This document shows positions 61,908 through 64,000 of a stretch of 64,000 bases of DNA, one piece after another. Position numbers and translations under genes: made by a program. The number at the start of each line of letters is the position of its first letter. Within the stretch, counting starts at the first letter, position 1. This DNA comes from JBALVT01 sp036960305 (lineage in GTDB: Bacteria > Pseudomonadota > Gammaproteobacteria > Pseudomonadales > Halieaceae), in the NCBI GenBank assembly GCA_036960305.1, contig JBALWA010000019.1, forward strand, positions 8,758-72,757, read 5' to 3'. The notes beneath the pieces are model-generated. The model saw only the letters and a list, made by a program, of their open reading frames with translations, was not told the DNA's origin and ran no database searches.

Positions 61908-63062
61908 ATGAAAGAACTTATCCTCCACCTGGGTTTCCATAAAACGGCAACCACTTCGATACAAAGAACCCTGTTAGCCAATGAGGCCAAGCTGCGCAAG
62001 CAGGGAATCCTGTTTCCCGTCTTTCGCCTCGGCAGGCGAAAAATCAGCAATCATTCGATACCCCTGTACTCCCTTTTCTGCCCGAATCCCGAAAACTACC
62101 ACATCAACCAACGCTGGCAGGTCAATGCCACTGACGCCAATGAGCACTATGAAGCGCAGCTCAACAGGGCACTCCGGTCCGGCTATTCAAAAGTCGTGCT
62201 ATCCGGAGAGGATATATCGCAACTACCCGAAGCCGCACTGGGGGCGCTCAGAAAAAAGATTGAAGCCTGCGGCTTCACTATCCGCACAATCGCTTACATC
62301 CGAAGCCCATCATCGAATATGACCAGTAATTTTCAACAGCGTATCCGCAGCGGCAGTGCGCTGTCCGCCATGGCGTATTGGCCCCAAATAAAAAAGATCA
62401 ACAAAGTACAGAGCATTTTTCCGGAAACAGAATTTATTGCCTTCAAGCAGGCGTGCGAGCACCCCGCTGGCCCAGTCGGCCTCTTTCTGCAACGGATCGG
62501 TGTGGATAACTGCGCCAGCTTAAAAATTGTCACTGCAAATGAATCTATCAGTAACGAGGCCACCCGGCTTTGCTCCTACCTACACGAGCACGCCCCGCTG
62601 CGGGTCGCCGGAAAACTGAACCCAAAACGGGCAAATAGGCACACGGGCTTATTACACAGCATCAAAGGCAAACGCTTTCAGCTGACCCAGCATGAAACAG
62701 CACCTTTTCTGGAAAATTTGCGCCTTGAAAACGAATGGCTAAAGGAAAATTTCAGCGAAGAATTTTGCGACAAGGGAATATTTCCCGGAGCCGGTGAGGC
62801 CGAATGGACCCAGCCGCAGATAGATGAATTGGCTAAAATCATACCACTAGCCCCACCCTATTTTCGGACACTGGTTTTTAATTACTTTAATGAAAGCAGG
62901 CTGATGCCGGAAAGCGATATCGTGCGTATTTTTGACTGCCACTATACTGCCCTGAATACCCAGCTACCGCCCGAGCTCCCCACTAACTTCTGGCAACGCA
63001 GGATAGCCGGCCTGCGCTTTCGTCTCTTCAGGATACGTAAGGCTATTCTCGTTCGACTGTAA
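61908..63062 (+). CDS. Sulfotransferase-like protein
   Basis: The 384-residue product starts with a 5'-phosphosulfate-binding loop HLGFHKTATTSIQR (7-20) and has AYIRSPSSNMTSNFQQRI as the likely 3'-phosphate region, as in the Sulfotransfer family. The C-terminal half is unlike named enzymes. The gene begins 6 bp after the M48 gene. Its 3' end overlaps the convergent methyltransferase gene by 20 bp. The acceptor is unknown; surface polysaccharide or lipid is possible. Confidence 0.75.
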   Translation: MKELILHLGFHKTATTSIQRTLLANEAKLRKQGILFPVFRLGRRKISNHSIPLYSLFCPNPENYHINQRWQVNATDANEHYEAQLNRALRSGYSKVVLSGEDISQLPEAALGALRKKIEACGFTIRTIAYIRSPSSNMTSNFQQRIRSGSALSAMAYWPQIKKINKVQSIFPETEFIAFKQACEHPAGPVGLFLQRIGVDNCASLKIVTANESISNEATRLCSYLHEHAPLRVAGKLNPKRANRHTGLLHSIKGKRFQLTQHETAPFLENLRLENEWLKENFSEEFCDKGIFPGAGEAEWTQPQIDELAKIIPLAPPYFRTLVFNYFNESRLMPESDIVRIFDCHYTALNTQLPPELPTNFWQRRIAGLRFRLFRIRKAILVRL

Positions 63063-64000
63063 TGCCTATCTTCGGATAGGCACCCAGCTGATAGCGCACA
63101 CCGAGCAACTCGCCTCCGCTCAGCAGCGGAACATCGTGACACTTCAGTGGCAGGGTAATTTCACTCTCATACTCTCCTAGACCATGGTGAGCAAAGACAT
63201 CGATACGGGTGTACATCACCAGATCATATTGATCGCAGCCAGCCAGGCGGGGAACCCTTATCTCGGCGAGGCCAAGTTCGTCAGAGCTACTTTCCAGTTG
63301 CCCAAACAAGGCACGGGAATGCGCCGTCAATTCGATCAAAGTGCCCAGTGAATGACGCTTGGTACTGTGCGGAAGATCACCATCGCGGAGAATCATTTGG
63401 GTCTCCTGTTGATGCGGGGCCAGGCAGAGCTCAACCTCAATTTTCTCCGGGATTAAAATCCCACCGGTACAAAGCTGGGGAGCAAGATTTGCGGTGACGG
63501 CAAGCTGGGGCTCTTGCTCCAGCGCTTTTTGCATGGTCTCTGCAATCACGAGATGCGGCTTACTGTGATGTTGATAGTGACTGGCGTCTACCTGCGCAAA
63601 TTCAATGGCGTGCGCTGTAAAGCCAAAATGGTCGATCAGGTGACCGACGCTATCCAGGGAACGCCGGTGAATCTCCAACAAAGTGATATCCAGCACCCCG
63701 GCATGGAACCGCCCCAACAGAGGAAGGAGCAGAGTAGCAAAGGGGCCACAGCCTGCGTATAAGACCTGGATGGGAGTATCCGGAAAACGTTTACGCAACA
63801 CCTTAAGTGCTGCATACACACCGCGGATAAAAACCACACTGCGCCGATAGTCTTTTACGCAGTGCGCCGCCGCTTGCGGATTAATGGCCACCCCGGTCCC
63901 CAGCATGGCATCCTCACCCCAGCCATCGAAGCTGGGACCTGGCTCGATACCTGAAATGCTGGCGCACAGGGCAGAGAACTCATCCAGTGCCTCACGCAGC
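63043..64000 (-). CDS. Class I methyltransferase-like protein, 5' end beyond window edge
   Basis: The frame is open to the right edge (LREALDEFSALCASISGIEP near the boundary), so the start lies outside. The visible ~319 residues contain the SAM motif IQVLYAGCGPFATLLLPLLG. Next comes ITLLEIHRRSLDSVGHLIDH, with an acidic residue at the end of strand 2. PHLVIAETMQKALEQEPQLA resembles the arrangement of PRMT-like proteins that act on large substrates. It is not one of the well-known families by eye. It converges on the sulfotransferase-like gene with a 20-bp overlap. Confidence 0.8.
   Translation of the reverse strand, partial: LREALDEFSALCASISGIEPGPSFDGWGEDAMLGTGVAINPQAAAHCVKDYRRSVVFIRGVYAALKVLRKRFPDTPIQVLYAGCGPFATLLLPLLGRFHAGVLDITLLEIHRRSLDSVGHLIDHFGFTAHAIEFAQVDASHYQHHSKPHLVIAETMQKALEQEPQLAVTANLAPQLCTGGILIPEKIEVELCLAPHQQETQMILRDGDLPHSTKRHSLGTLIELTAHSRALFGQLESSSDELGLAEIRVPRLAGCDQYDLVMYTRIDVFAHHGLGEYESEITLPLKCHDVPLLSGGELLGVRYQLGAYPKIGITVERE

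Overview
The window reads as a chromosomal segment of an aerobic, Gram-negative, probably marine gammaproteobacterium. The order Cellvibrionales (Halieaceae/Spongiibacteraceae type) fits best, but this is inferred from gene content and not proven. Supporting points are LPS heptose genes, a TonB receptor, a PlsB/GpsA phospholipid operon, a caa3-type oxidase, PQQ enzymes and a KshA-like Rieske oxygenase. Most genes are GC-rich; the stretch from about 11.6 to 23.1 kb is visibly more AT-rich and holds mostly orphan or broken genes.

Layout. 0-6.5 kb: the 5' part of an MDR oxidoreductase (minus), divergent from a tight three-gene run of secreted beta-propeller redox proteins: a mono-haem Vgb-like protein, a GDH-type PQQ dehydrogenase, and a cytochrome c/PQQ fusion like polyvinyl alcohol dehydrogenase. 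6.5-7.0 kb: a scar in which a Fic N-terminal fragment is joined to an AraC C-terminal fragment. 7.0-12.2 kb (minus): HlyD-type adaptor, Arg-rich exported protein, DUF2092 protein, DUF3313 lipoprotein, MBL-fold hydrolase and a TetR regulator with a palindromic operator. 12.4-23.1 kb: a Fic gene killed by one frameshift and one amber codon, a possible small ORF coupled to a Sel1 lipoprotein, two large exported peptidoglycan-binding-domain proteins of unknown function, a 1.25 kb gene-poor stretch and tRNA-Val(GAC). This block looks like acquired DNA abutting a tRNA.

23.3-31.4 kb (minus): a lipid-linked glycosylation set (GT-C-like membrane proteins, GtrB-like GT2, GtrA-like flippase, methyltransferase), an NhaC antiporter and an NAD-dependent epimerase/reductase. 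31.5-39.3 kb (plus): a sulfotransferase, a small membrane protein, then the cytochrome c oxidase operon (subunit II with two extra haem c domains, subunit I, two subunit III paralogues, subunit IV, SCO chaperone). 39.4-44.4 kb: Gfo/Idh/MocA oxidoreductase, radical SAM protein, heptosyltransferase, heptose-1-P adenylyltransferase-like enzyme and an exported methyltransferase.

44.5-49.7 kb: a strong promoter, about 210 nt of structured RNA ending in an intrinsic terminator, then three genes that make phosphatidate from dihydroxyacetone phosphate: a HAD-acyltransferase fusion with a histone-H1-like tail, PlsB-type GPAT and GpsA. 49.8-64 kb: PbpG endopeptidase, Rieske oxygenase, TonB-C-like protein, Ser/Thr kinase with an Ala/Glu repeat stalk, DUF805 protein, penicillin-acylase-family hydrolase and TonB receptor (minus), a divergent PadR regulator with two matching 17-bp operators, M48 lipoprotein protease, a second sulfotransferase-like protein and a truncated methyltransferase at the right edge.

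Best candidates for something undescribed are the three-propeller PQQ/haem module, the paired peptidoglycan-binding-domain giants that share a Cys-containing module, the structured RNA ahead of the lipid operon, and the PadR two-site switch controlling a TonB receptor/acylase pair.
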